Part shown: positions 1 through 6,021 of the stretch, piece after piece
Layout: every line of letters starts with the position of its first letter
How positions within the stretch are numbered: the first letter of the stretch is position 1
Origin: a bacterium
GTDB taxonomy: Bacteria > Patescibacteriota > Gracilibacteria > UM-FILTER-43-11
Assembly (NCBI GenBank): GCA_030426875.1
Contig: JAUHXI010000023.1
Coordinates: 1-12,373, forward strand
Direction: 5' to 3'
DNA: 12,373 nt
Position numbers and translations under genes: made by a program
The notes under the pieces: model-generated
What the model was told of the DNA's origin: nothing
Database searches by the model: none
Seen by the model: only the letters and a program-made list of their open reading frames with translations

Positions 1-2896
1 TGGTCATGCGGTCATTGCCATCATAAGCAAAAGTGACCGTACCCCCCTCCGGTAAATTGGTTTGAATGCGTCGCCCAGCATCGTCATAAACGTGAGTGGT
101 GGTGAAGCCTCGAGGATCGGTTTCTGCCACCAAAAGGCCATCATCATCAAAATCATAACTCCAACTGTTGCCTTCAAAATCACTCATCGTGTCCATTTGA
201 TTGAGTGGCGAGTAAGTCATTTGGCTGACGGAGCCCACTTCGTTGGTGACGGTGGAAACATTGCCGTTGCCGTCATAGGTGAAGAGTTGGGTGCCTCCAT
301 TGGCATCAGTGAGCTGATTGACCATTGAATCAGGGTCATACCCAAACTTAGCAGAGTACCCCATGGCATCAGTGACTTGAGTGCGGCGACTGATGCTGTC
401 GTAATCAAAACTGGTTGAATCACCTTTCGCGTTGGTCATTTGGACCATGTTCCCCTCCCCGTCATAGTCGTAAGTAAGTGTTTGGCTAAGCGGAGAAGTG
501 AAGGTGAGTGGCTGGCCTTGGGCGTTGTAACTGAACTCGATTTGGTTACCAAGAAGGTCCGTGCGAAACAGGAGGTTTCCATCTTCATCATATTCCATCG
601 TCACGGTTCCAAAATCATCGGTGATACTGGTGGGCATGTTGAAGTCTCCGTAGCTGATTTGTTGACTGTAACCATTGGGACGAGTCATGGAGGTCATGTT
701 GCCCTGATCGTCGAAGGTGTAGGTAGTGGTGTCACCGTTCCGATCGGTGTAACTGGTCATGTTTCCACCCCCGTCGTACTCATAAAATTCTGATTGACCC
801 AGTTGATCGAGCATTTGGACCATACGACCATCTGCATTGTGAATGAAAGTGATGTCATTTCCATTTTCATCCGTTTGAACGGTTTGACCGTCTTGATAGT
901 CAAAACTGACTGAGCCACCATCCGGGTGACCCATAGAAATTACTCTCCCTTCTCCATCATAAGTAAAGGTGGTGGTGCCTCCGTTGGGGTCGGTTTGAGA
1001 GGTCATTTGGAGGTCGTCGTTGTAGCCGTAATTCCACGTCCGACCACCAGGACTGGTGGCGCTGATGAGCTGACGAGTGTCTTCATCGTAGTTATAGGTG
1101 GCGGTTCGGCCTTCGGGGTCGGTGATGGACTTTAAACGACCTTCTTCATAAACAAGGCTGTAATTTCTTCCTGCAGTGTCGATGATGGTTTCTATTCGAC
1201 CATCACCGTTATAAATCAAATCCAAAAGATTCCCATTGCGGTCTTCAATTTCTGACAGAAGGCCGTTCATGTCAAAACGATAGAGCATTCCATCAGGCTG
1301 CTCATAAACAAAACCATCGCCTTCGGTTTTTAGGGTGGTTAAAGTGTCTTCAGACATGGGCGTGAACTCCTGCCCGTCAAACTCAAAATACTCTCCAGAA
1401 CCATCAGGGCGTTTGACCACAAATTCTTCATCTTGAGTGTTGATCAATCGCATGTCGTACGCAAATTGCCACCCCTTACCCAAACTACCAGCACGTTCGT
1501 CGGAACTGTTGTAGGTGCGACTAAAATCCACAGGAAATCCAACTGAATCCACAAAAAGATCGGTGTGAGTGGTGTAGTAATTTCCAGAATTGGCATTCAC
1601 AGGATCATCCATTTCTCCAGATTCGTGATCAGGACCAAATTGTTCTTCACCATACTGAGGACCACCTTCTTCGGGGGAAAGTGCGATATCTTCACAAGCG
1701 GGAGCTGTCACCCCTAACGTATTGGAGTTGGGTGAAATACCACCCTCCCCAACAGCAACAACGTGGTAGGTGAATTGACCATTTTCCCAAATGAATGAAT
1801 CATTGAATGTGGTCGTATTGGAGTCATTTTCAGTTTTGCCTATGTAATCATCATTTCGATAAATTTCATAGTAGGATTCATCTTCCACATCGGTCCAGTC
1901 CAGGGTTGCCAGATGACAACTTTTCGCTTCTGCTGATTCTAAAGCCGGGGCTTCAGGTGGGGGTACGAGGTCATCACAATTCAGCGGAAAGGTAACATTG
2001 ATTGCATTAGAATCAGACTGGCTCAAATTATTGTAGGCACGAATTTGAAAGTCATAACTTTGCCCAGGAGTGAAGGGTCCATCGATGTAAAAATCTGCCT
2101 CGCTATTTAAGTAGTCAGTTGCACTCCCGTCTACAACAATGCCATAATTTTGAACCTTGTTTGCAGGCGACCAATTTAGAGCGACATATTGGCAGTTAAT
2201 GGGCTCTGCAACTAGCAATTCCGGATTACTGGGCACATCATCAAAATTGTGAGACCAGAAGAAATGATTGGTTTTTCCAAAAAAATCAGTGACTGGCTCT
2301 TGATTTAGATTCAAATTTACACCTTCCACATGCTGAAGGTCCTCCAGTGGCACAATCGTTCCATCTTTCCATAAACTGACCTGAAGATGGTAACCATATG
2401 AAAAACCAGTGTCACCAATCACTCCCACCTCTTGTCCACGTGTGAGTACATCACCCTCATTTACCGTCACTGAACCCAAATGATCGTATTGCGTCACATA
2501 TCCTTGACCATGATCCACTTTCACTTGCCTTCCCCACCCTAAATTTTCCCCCTCGGTAACGGTGTAAATCACCGTTCCATCTCCCACCGCTCGAACCGGC
2601 TGCCCAAACGTGGCCTCTTGATCGGGATTGCCATATTCATCACGAATCGCAAAATCCAAAAGATACTTAGTATTTGGCGTTGTGTGATAATCCTCATTAT
2701 AACCGCTGGTCAGGGCAAAGGTTGTCCCAGCATTCCACGGTAAATGTTTACCATGTTCCTCAAAAGCGTCATCCGGCGCCGCTGAAGCTGTATTTTGAAA
2801 GCCAATGGCCAACACGCTAGCGATTAAAAAAAAGAGAGTCACAAAAACACTAGAGTTTTTGAAACGCTTTAAACGAGGATGAAGACGATTATCCAT
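1..2896 (-). CDS. Secreted M23-like / FN3 / RHS (YD-repeat) giant protein, C-terminal part outside window
   Basis: The frame is open without interruption from an ATG at 2896 to the left edge (965 codons), so the gene is partial only at its 3' end. Residues 1-39 look like a signal peptide: basic start, hydrophobic core at about 17-33, and an A-S-A cleavage motif at 37-39. Residues ~53-190 form an M23/LytM peptidase-like domain: H71 and D81 (LLDFA), then a YDHL motif with H139 and HLQ at 170-172. The third zinc ligand, normally the second His of HxH, is Gln172. Two fibronectin III-like domains follow (about 222-306 and 313-402), each with nearby cysteines. A DUF6531-type module begins near residue 429 (DPVNANSGNYY, then FSRTYNS). 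About 20 YD repeats with a 21-residue period run from ~540 to the edge. RHS proteins form secreted or surface shells that often carry a variable C-terminal toxin; that tip is not visible here. The start codon has no Shine-Dalgarno sequence. Confidence 0.93.
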   Translation of the reverse strand, partial: MDNRLHPRLKRFKNSSVFVTLFFLIASVLAIGFQNTASAAPDDAFEEHGKHLPWNAGTTFALTSGYNEDYHTTPNTKYLLDFAIRDEYGNPDQEATFGQPVRAVGDGTVIYTVTEGENLGWGRQVKVDHGQGYVTQYDHLGSVTVNEGDVLTRGQEVGVIGDTGFSYGYHLQVSLWKDGTIVPLEDLQHVEGVNLNLNQEPVTDFFGKTNHFFWSHNFDDVPSNPELLVAEPINCQYVALNWSPANKVQNYGIVVDGSATDYLNSEADFYIDGPFTPGQSYDFQIRAYNNLSQSDSNAINVTFPLNCDDLVPPPEAPALESAEAKSCHLATLDWTDVEDESYYEIYRNDDYIGKTENDSNTTTFNDSFIWENGQFTYHVVAVGEGGISPNSNTLGVTAPACEDIALSPEEGGPQYGEEQFGPDHESGEMDDPVNANSGNYYTTHTDLFVDSVGFPVDFSRTYNSSDERAGSLGKGWQFAYDMRLINTQDEEFVVKRPDGSGEYFEFDGQEFTPMSEDTLTTLKTEGDGFVYEQPDGMLYRFDMNGLLSEIEDRNGNLLDLIYNGDGRIETIIDTAGRNYSLVYEEGRLKSITDPEGRTATYNYDEDTRQLISATSPGGRTWNYGYNDDLQMTSQTDPNGGTTTFTYDGEGRVISMGHPDGGSVSFDYQDGQTVQTDENGNDITFIHNADGRMVQMLDQLGQSEFYEYDGGGNMTSYTDRNGDTTTYTFDDQGNMTSMTRPNGYSQQISYGDFNMPTSITDDFGTVTMEYDEDGNLLFRTDLLGNQIEFSYNAQGQPLTFTSPLSQTLTYDYDGEGNMVQMTNAKGDSTSFDYDSISRRTQVTDAMGYSAKFGYDPDSMVNQLTDANGGTQLFTYDGNGNVSTVTNEVGSVSQMTYSPLNQMDTMSDFEGNSWSYDFDDDGLLVAETDPRGFTTTHVYDDAGRRIQTNLPEGGTVTFAYDGNDRMT

Positions 2897-3126
2897 CTTT
2901 AGTTAGGGTTAGGTGAACTAAAAAGATGGAAAGCAACGGTGGTGTGTTGGGCGATATGGAGCTAACTAGCTTCAAAATAGAAGATGATTTTATAAAAGGC
3001 AAACATTTAGACTTAAAACATTTAATGAATTTTCCACAATCCTTTAATATAAAAGGTTAAAAACTCTTGCAAGAATCCCTGATCGTTTCTTGATAACCTA
3101 AATCATTCCTCAAAAAGAAAAACACG
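2897..3126. other. Intergenic leader between the RHS gene and the tRNA
   Basis: This AT-rich stretch separates the divergent RHS gene and tRNA-Gly. It should hold the RHS promoter on the minus strand, but I see no convincing -35/-10 pair. The only local structures are a small near-palindrome (AGCTAACTAGCT, 2960-2971) and a weak hairpin CCTTT-AATATA-AAAGG (3041-3056). No plausible small gene was found. Confidence 0.5.
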
Positions 3127-3154
3127 TTGCAAAGCCTGTTCATTTTGGTAAAAT
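3127..3154 (+). promoter_or_regulatory. Sigma70-like promoter of tRNA-Gly
   Basis: TTGCAA (3127-3132) and TAAAAT (3149-3154) are separated by 16 bp and lie 13 bp before the mature tRNA 5' end. This gives a predicted start at about 3161 and a very short 5' leader. The -10 is a 5/6 match to TATAAT and the -35 a 4/6 match to TTGACA. Confidence 0.6.
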
Positions 3155-3316
3155 CATGTGGCACCTTGCGGGTGTAGCTCAGTTGATTAGAGCGCTGCCT
3201 TGCCATGGCAGAGGTCGAGGGTTTGAGTCCCTTCACCCGCTCCATCGTAAAATCATGCTTCGACTTACGAATAAATCTCTTTCGAGTTTCCTTCTTCAGT
3301 CTACGCATGATTTTAC
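3148..3316. repeat. GTAAAATCATG repeats flanking the tRNA, including a 12-bp inverted pair
   Basis: GTAAAATCATG occurs at 3148-3158, where it contains the tRNA promoter -10 box, and again in direct orientation at 3247-3257, two bases after the tRNA CCA. A perfect inverted copy of the 12-mer GTAAAATCATGC (3247-3258) lies at 3305-3316. The downstream pair can form a 12-bp stem with a 46-nt loop and could act in tRNA 3' processing or termination. The direct pair brackets the whole tRNA gene. The function is inferred; the repeats themselves are exact. Confidence 0.6.
3168..3244 (+). tRNA. tRNA-Gly (anticodon GCC), CCA encoded
   Basis: The 77-nt gene folds as a full cloverleaf. The acceptor stem GCGGGTG pairs with CACCCGC, followed by T73 and an encoded CCA. 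The D stem is GCTC/GAGC with a 9-nt loop. The anticodon stem CTGCC/GGCAG holds the loop TTGCCAT, so the anticodon is GCC (glycine, reading GGC/GGU). The T stem GAGGG/CCCTT ends in a G-T wobble. U73 is the usual bacterial glycine discriminator. Oddity: the D loop has G18-A19 instead of G18-G19, and the T loop reads TTTGAGT instead of TTCGAGT, so positions 19 and 56 are A and U rather than the near-invariant G and C. This is a paired change that preserves Watson-Crick geometry. Confidence 0.96.
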
Positions 3317-3368
3317 TCTTTCCTCAAAAAATACCCACCTCCATCACTCTGCCTCGCATTTTTTTAGG

Positions 3369-3404
3369 GCTCCAGCAAAACCAAACCATTTTTTGGCTTT
3401 ATTT
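3369..3404. repeat. 36-bp direct repeat, copy 1 (downstream of the VOC gene)
   Basis: This copy matches the one at 4818-4853 at 35 of 36 positions (single T/G difference at 3389). It begins GCTCCAGCAAAACC and ends TTGGCTTTATTT. Read on the minus strand, the direction of the neighbouring genes, it lies just after the VOC gene. It contains only a weak CCAAA/TTTGG stem, so it is not a convincing terminator. Confidence 0.85.
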
Positions 3405-3456
3405 AAGGGGTTTAACTGACTTTAGAATTTACGAAGTTCACTTTTTATGGGCCAGT

Positions 3457-3822
3457 TCACCCTGCTGACATCAGCGCAATTCGATTCCCTTCGGTGTCAA
3501 TAAAGACGGCATAATAACCTGAATCAGATATTTCAGTTTTCTGCAAATGCACCTTGCCTCCATTCGGTTCCACCTTGTCTAATATGACTTGCAAATCCTC
3601 ACCTCCGTTCAAGTAGACCGTCACACCGTCTTTGGATGGAAGCTGACCTTCTCCTGTAATGATTGCAGCAGAAACGTTGTTGCCATCATTGGGAAATAAA
3701 CCCATTTGTGTTTCACCCATGTTCACGTCGTCAATTTGAATACCAAGGATCAATTGGTAGAATGCTTTTGCCCGGTCGAAATCAGTGACAGGAATCTCGA
3801 CGAAAGAGATGTAGTTTTTCAT
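3457..3822 (-). CDS. VOC superfamily (glyoxalase/bleomycin-resistance fold) protein
   Basis: A 121-residue protein, the usual length for a single-domain member of the vicinal oxygen chelate superfamily. It starts KNYISFVEIPVTDFDRAKAFY, the classic first beta-strand and helix of the fold. It ends with YYAVFIDTEGNRIALMS, the terminal strands carrying the D-x-E-G-N turn; these VOC proteins usually have a metal-site Glu or similar residue nearby. Members of this cytosolic group include glyoxalase-like enzymes and resistance or stress proteins; the substrate cannot be read from sequence. It lies 77 bp after the AraC-type gene on the same strand, so co-transcription and control by that regulator are likely. 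The ATG has no Shine-Dalgarno sequence. The stop is TGA. Confidence 0.88.
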   Translation of the reverse strand: MKNYISFVEIPVTDFDRAKAFYQLILGIQIDDVNMGETQMGLFPNDGNNVSAAIITGEGQLPSKDGVTVYLNGGEDLQVILDKVEPNGGKVHLQKTEISDSGYYAVFIDTEGNRIALMSAG

Positions 3823-3899
3823 AGTTTGATAAAGTTATTTAGTAATACAAACCTATCATAAACCAAAAAATCCCAACTCGATTGTAAAAATGCGACAGG

Positions 3900-4700
3900 T
3901 TAGTCGTTCGCATATAAGACCGAAGACAGAGACAATTCTTCACGATCAAAAAACTCCGTTGGGCGCACTCCAGTAAATTCTTTAAAGTCTTTTATAAAAT
4001 GAGACTGATCATAATAATTGGCTCCACTGGGTGGCTTTTCCAGCAATAATTTGAGCGCTGCCTGCAACCGAATCACCTTAGAAAATTGCTTGGGGCTTAA
4101 GCCCATCTTTTTCGAAAATAATCGCTCCATCTGCCTTCTTTTGGAGGGGGTATTTTCAAGGGCTGACTTGATTGAAATACTTCCGCCTGCCGAAAGAATG
4201 ACATCTATCACAGATTTAACAAGTTCATCAACGACCCTTTTTTCTTTGGATTGATTGACGAAGAAGGTTTCGATGATCTTGATTCTCTCTTGAGTATCGG
4301 AGGCTTTTCTTATGTCTGCCCCTAGTTTGGATGCCACCTTTTTTCCAAAGACGTCAGAAAGGGGTGTTTCGGTATTGGCGAGTTTGTGAATAGGGGCAGA
4401 TATAAAGTTTGAGAAACCGTAGGGGTAAAGCCGAATGGCAAAAGAATCGACATCTCCAGTGGGCTTCACATAAAAAGGCTTACTAATCTGACCCAGAATA
4501 AAGGTTCGTGGTTGAATGATGAACTTTTTTTCTGAGGTATACCTTTGAATGTCGTCCCCCAGGACAAAAATCATGTCTACACACCCATCTGGAAGCACCC
4601 GTTGTTTTTTTGCATTAGGATTAAATGGAATTTTGAGCGTCCAAAAAAAATTTACAAAGGTGGCTAAATCAGGATGTGGTTTGAAGGCTTGGTAATCCAT
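3900..4700 (-). CDS. AraC-family transcriptional regulator with DUF6597-like N-terminal domain
   Basis: A 266-residue protein. Residues 1-100 resemble the DUF6597-type sensor domain (FVNFFWTL near 15-22, then VLPDGCVDMIFVLG at 35-48). The C-terminal part is an AraC/HTH_18 DNA-binding domain: SKRRQMERLFSKKMGLSP at 186-203 is the first helix-turn-helix with its linker helix, and YYDQSHFIKDFKEFTGVRP at 229-247 is the recognition helix of the second. Between LLLEK (218-222) and YYDQSHF only six residues remain. Family members normally have room there for the first helix of the second HTH (an xxxIAxxxGY stretch), so the domain looks shortened by several residues in frame. Such regulators often sit next to the VOC gene they control, as here. 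No Shine-Dalgarno sequence precedes the ATG. The exact ligand is unknown. Confidence 0.9.
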   Translation of the reverse strand: MDYQAFKPHPDLATFVNFFWTLKIPFNPNAKKQRVLPDGCVDMIFVLGDDIQRYTSEKKFIIQPRTFILGQISKPFYVKPTGDVDSFAIRLYPYGFSNFISAPIHKLANTETPLSDVFGKKVASKLGADIRKASDTQERIKIIETFFVNQSKEKRVVDELVKSVIDVILSAGGSISIKSALENTPSKRRQMERLFSKKMGLSPKQFSKVIRLQAALKLLLEKPPSGANYYDQSHFIKDFKEFTGVRPTEFFDREELSLSSVLYAND

Positions 4701-4730
4701 TACTAATTATGGCTCGTGAAAAGTAAATTT

Positions 4731-4736
4731 TTTATA
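4731..4736 (-). promoter_or_regulatory. Candidate -10 box for the AraC-VOC unit
   Basis: On the minus strand a TATAAA hexamer lies 31 bases upstream of the AraC ATG, preceded by AT-rich DNA. No well-spaced -35 box stands out (a TTGGTC lies only about 14 bp upstream), so this is a weak call. The predicted 5' leader would be about 24 nt. Confidence 0.3.
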
Positions 4737-4817
4737 ACTGATTTCAACATGACCAATTTAACAGACTTTTGATTTTATCCCAATAACCAACCTAGCCCAC
4801 ACCTCATCCATCATAGA

Positions 4818-4853
4818 GCTCCAGCAAAACCAAACCAGTTTTTGGCTTTATTT
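4818..4853. repeat. 36-bp direct repeat, copy 2 (upstream of the AraC gene)
   Basis: Near-identical to 3369-3404 (35/36) and in the same orientation. The AraC and VOC genes lie exactly between the two copies, about 1.45 kb apart. The surrounding gap (4701-5148) otherwise shows only the small reading frame at 4949-5074 and no other recognisable feature. Confidence 0.85.
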
Positions 4854-4948
4854 GAAGCTTTCTTTTGGCTTGAATTTTTATACTTCTTGAGGGGGTGGGC
4901 GAACTTATTATTTAAAATATGGACGGTAAAAATTAGAATATCGTGTAT

Positions 4949-5074
4949 ATGACTGAATGTTACACTTACCACTATGCCTATAGACCAAAAGTTATCATCT
5001 ACAAGAATGGGTTATTTTATGAAATGCAAGTTGAGAATGTAGATGAAACAATACGGGTAAAAAGGCTTAACTAG
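4949..5074 (+). CDS. Possible 41-residue small hypothetical protein
   Basis: A short open frame starting MTECYTYHYAYRPK and ending IRVKRLN, in an otherwise empty gap. Its composition is protein-like: aromatic and charged residues alternate, with no low-complexity stretch, and the segment VIIYKNGLFYEMQVENV reads like two beta-strands joined by a K-N-G turn. There is no Shine-Dalgarno sequence, but the other genes in this window lack one too. A TAGAAT hexamer lies about 16 bases upstream (4933-4938). I recognise no family, and it could equally be a chance frame or a remnant of a longer gene. Confidence 0.33.
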   Translation: MTECYTYHYAYRPKVIIYKNGLFYEMQVENVDETIRVKRLN

Positions 5075-5148
5075 AATAAAGAGTGACAAGCCATAAAACA
5101 ATATTTTAAAAACATCAAACGATTAAAACTTCAAAATATAACAGCGAG

Positions 5149-5454
5149 TTACTGCGGCACCCTAGACAACCGACACACCAACTCCCAGTCATCATCAGGG
5201 GCGATGCGATTGAAGATTTCAAATCCACAACTCCGACACACGTGCTTGATACGGGTACCCTTTTTTTTATTGTTCTCCACAGCAACTGGCACCATCAAAC
5301 TCTTACAATCATTGGCCCGGTCACCCGGCACTTCCAAATCAACATGAAGCGAATGCAAGCAAAAAGGACAGTGATTACGGCAACTTCCTCCTGTGTGAGG
5401 CTCCACAATCCGTTTGCAATTACTACACTTGAAACCCTCATTGGCAGAGATCAT
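5149..5454 (-). CDS. RNHCP domain protein (small zinc-binding protein)
   Basis: From the ATG at 5454 the product has 101 residues. It contains the RNHCP signature at 26-30 and the family pattern around it: C10-x2-C13, G-G-S-C25-RNHCP-F-C32, then H-V-D-L and P-G-D-R before C50. A C73-x2-C76 pair follows (H-V-C-R-S-C-G). These eight or so cysteines suggest two structural zinc sites. RNHCP proteins are small cytosolic proteins of unknown biochemical role. I chose ATG 5454 over a TTG 42 bases upstream because the conserved region starts a few residues later and an AAGAA stretch precedes it; the extra 14 residues of the longer form overlap repeat-like intergenic sequence. No partner gene is adjacent. 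Confidence 0.88.
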   Translation of the reverse strand: MISANEGFKCSNCKRIVEPHTGGSCRNHCPFCLHSLHVDLEVPGDRANDCKSLMVPVAVENNKKKGTRIKHVCRSCGFEIFNRIAPDDDWELVCRLSRVPQ

Positions 5455-5564
5455 GTTCTTTTTTATGTGCACACGACTTGGGTTAAGAATTTTCAATTTT
5501 CAATGACCAATTTCCAAATAAATTCTAAACAATACTTGGAATTGGGGAGATGTCTAGCAAGGTT

Positions 5565-5615
5565 CGGGGCCCTCTTGACCCCTGCGGGTGAGGGCTGGGG
5601 AGATTTTATAATAGG
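5565..5615. repeat. 51-bp dispersed repeat, copy 1
   Basis: It pairs with 5833-5883 in direct orientation, with 42 of 51 positions identical. The shared core is CCCTCTTGACCCCTGCG. It is GC-rich compared with the surrounding AT-rich gap. No gene is visible in 5455-6021; the open frames there are interrupted by, or built from, these repeats. Confidence 0.75.
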
Positions 5616-5666
5616 TAAAATGGATTTAGAATTCGGAATCAAGTCACTGGAGTCAGTCCGCAGAAC

Positions 5667-5738
5667 TGCTCCAGCGATTGAATTTAGCTTACAAATGCTG
5701 GAGCACTCTTGTAGAGTGGTACAGCATTTTTGTGGTGC
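5667..5738 (+). repeat. Hairpin repeat with following T-run, copy R1, plus an overlapping alternative hairpin
   Basis: CACTCT-TGT-AGAGTG (5704-5718) lies inside a longer stem closed by GCTG/CAGC (5697-5700, 5721-5724) and is followed by ATTTTTG, like an intrinsic terminator on the plus strand. A second, mutually exclusive stem pairs TGCTCCAGC (5667-5675) with GCTGGAGCA (5697-5705). Positions 5698-5738 align to 11614-11658. No plus-strand gene ends nearby, so a terminator role for a local gene is doubtful; it reads better as a dispersed structured repeat. Confidence 0.65.
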
Positions 5739-5832
5739 TATTTGGCTGATTTGAATGCAAGACGATTCCACACTCCCCTTTTCGATGACTCAAAGCGGCC
5801 ATGGAATGACAATTCAATTATAAAATAAAGTC

Positions 5833-5883
5833 CGGCCCCCTCTTGACCCCTGCGAGTGAGGGTTAGGGCAATTTTAGGATAGG
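5833..5883. repeat. 51-bp dispersed repeat, copy 2
   Basis: Second copy of the 5565-5615 repeat (42/51 identical, no gaps), 268 bp downstream in the same orientation. It runs directly into the pair of small hairpins at 5888-5918. Confidence 0.75.
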
Positions 5884-5887
5884 AATT

Positions 5888-5918
5888 CCTCTCTAGTAGA
5901 GGGGTGGCCGTTAGGCCA
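5888..5918. repeat. Two adjacent small hairpins
   Basis: CCTCT-CTAGT-AGAGG (5888-5902) and TGGCC-GTTA-GGCCA (5905-5918) are perfect 5-bp stems only two bases apart. There is no T-run on either strand, so they are not typical terminators. They look like a REP-like unit attached to the preceding 51-bp repeat. Confidence 0.55.
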
Positions 5919-5936
5919 CGGTGTGTACAATAGGCG

Positions 5937-6002
5937 TTTGGAATTTGGCACTTGATGCTTGGAATTTAGTTTGGAATTTGGTGCTTGTGGTTTGGAATTT
6001 AC
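5937..6002. repeat. 33-bp tandem dimer built on TTTGGAATTT
   Basis: Two 33-bp units (5937-5969 and 5970-6002) match at 27 of 33 positions. Each unit holds two nTTGGAATTT cores, giving cores at 5937, 5958, 5970 and 5991 (spacing 21-12-21). The array ends about 20 bp before the glucan phosphorylase stop codon, on its 3' side. Related AATTTCCAAAT-like words occur on either strand elsewhere (near 5510 and 11772). Confidence 0.75.
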
Positions 6003-6021
6003 ACTTAAAGTCCATCAAAAA

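Noticed and set aside
1..1300. Regular ~63-bp periodicity that might suggest a CRISPR or tandem DNA array
   Set aside because: The period equals 21 codons of the YD repeats and the DNA units are diverged in synonymous positions, so it is protein repetition, not a repeat-spacer array.
62..1995. Plus-strand open frames at 62-328, 440-793, 926-1135 and 1807-1995
   Set aside because: They are antisense to the uninterrupted RHS gene on the minus strand and arise from its repeated codons; their products have no recognisable domain.
3057..3468. Open frames overlapping the tRNA (minus 3057-3308, plus 3156-3419 and 3205-3468)
   Set aside because: They run through the tRNA-Gly gene and the flanking inverted repeat; composition is not protein-like.
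5493..5771. Minus-strand frame of 92 codons and the plus-strand frame at 5242-5754
   Set aside because: The first is made of the 51-bp repeat and the R1 hairpin; the second is antisense to the clear RNHCP gene and then enters the same repeats.
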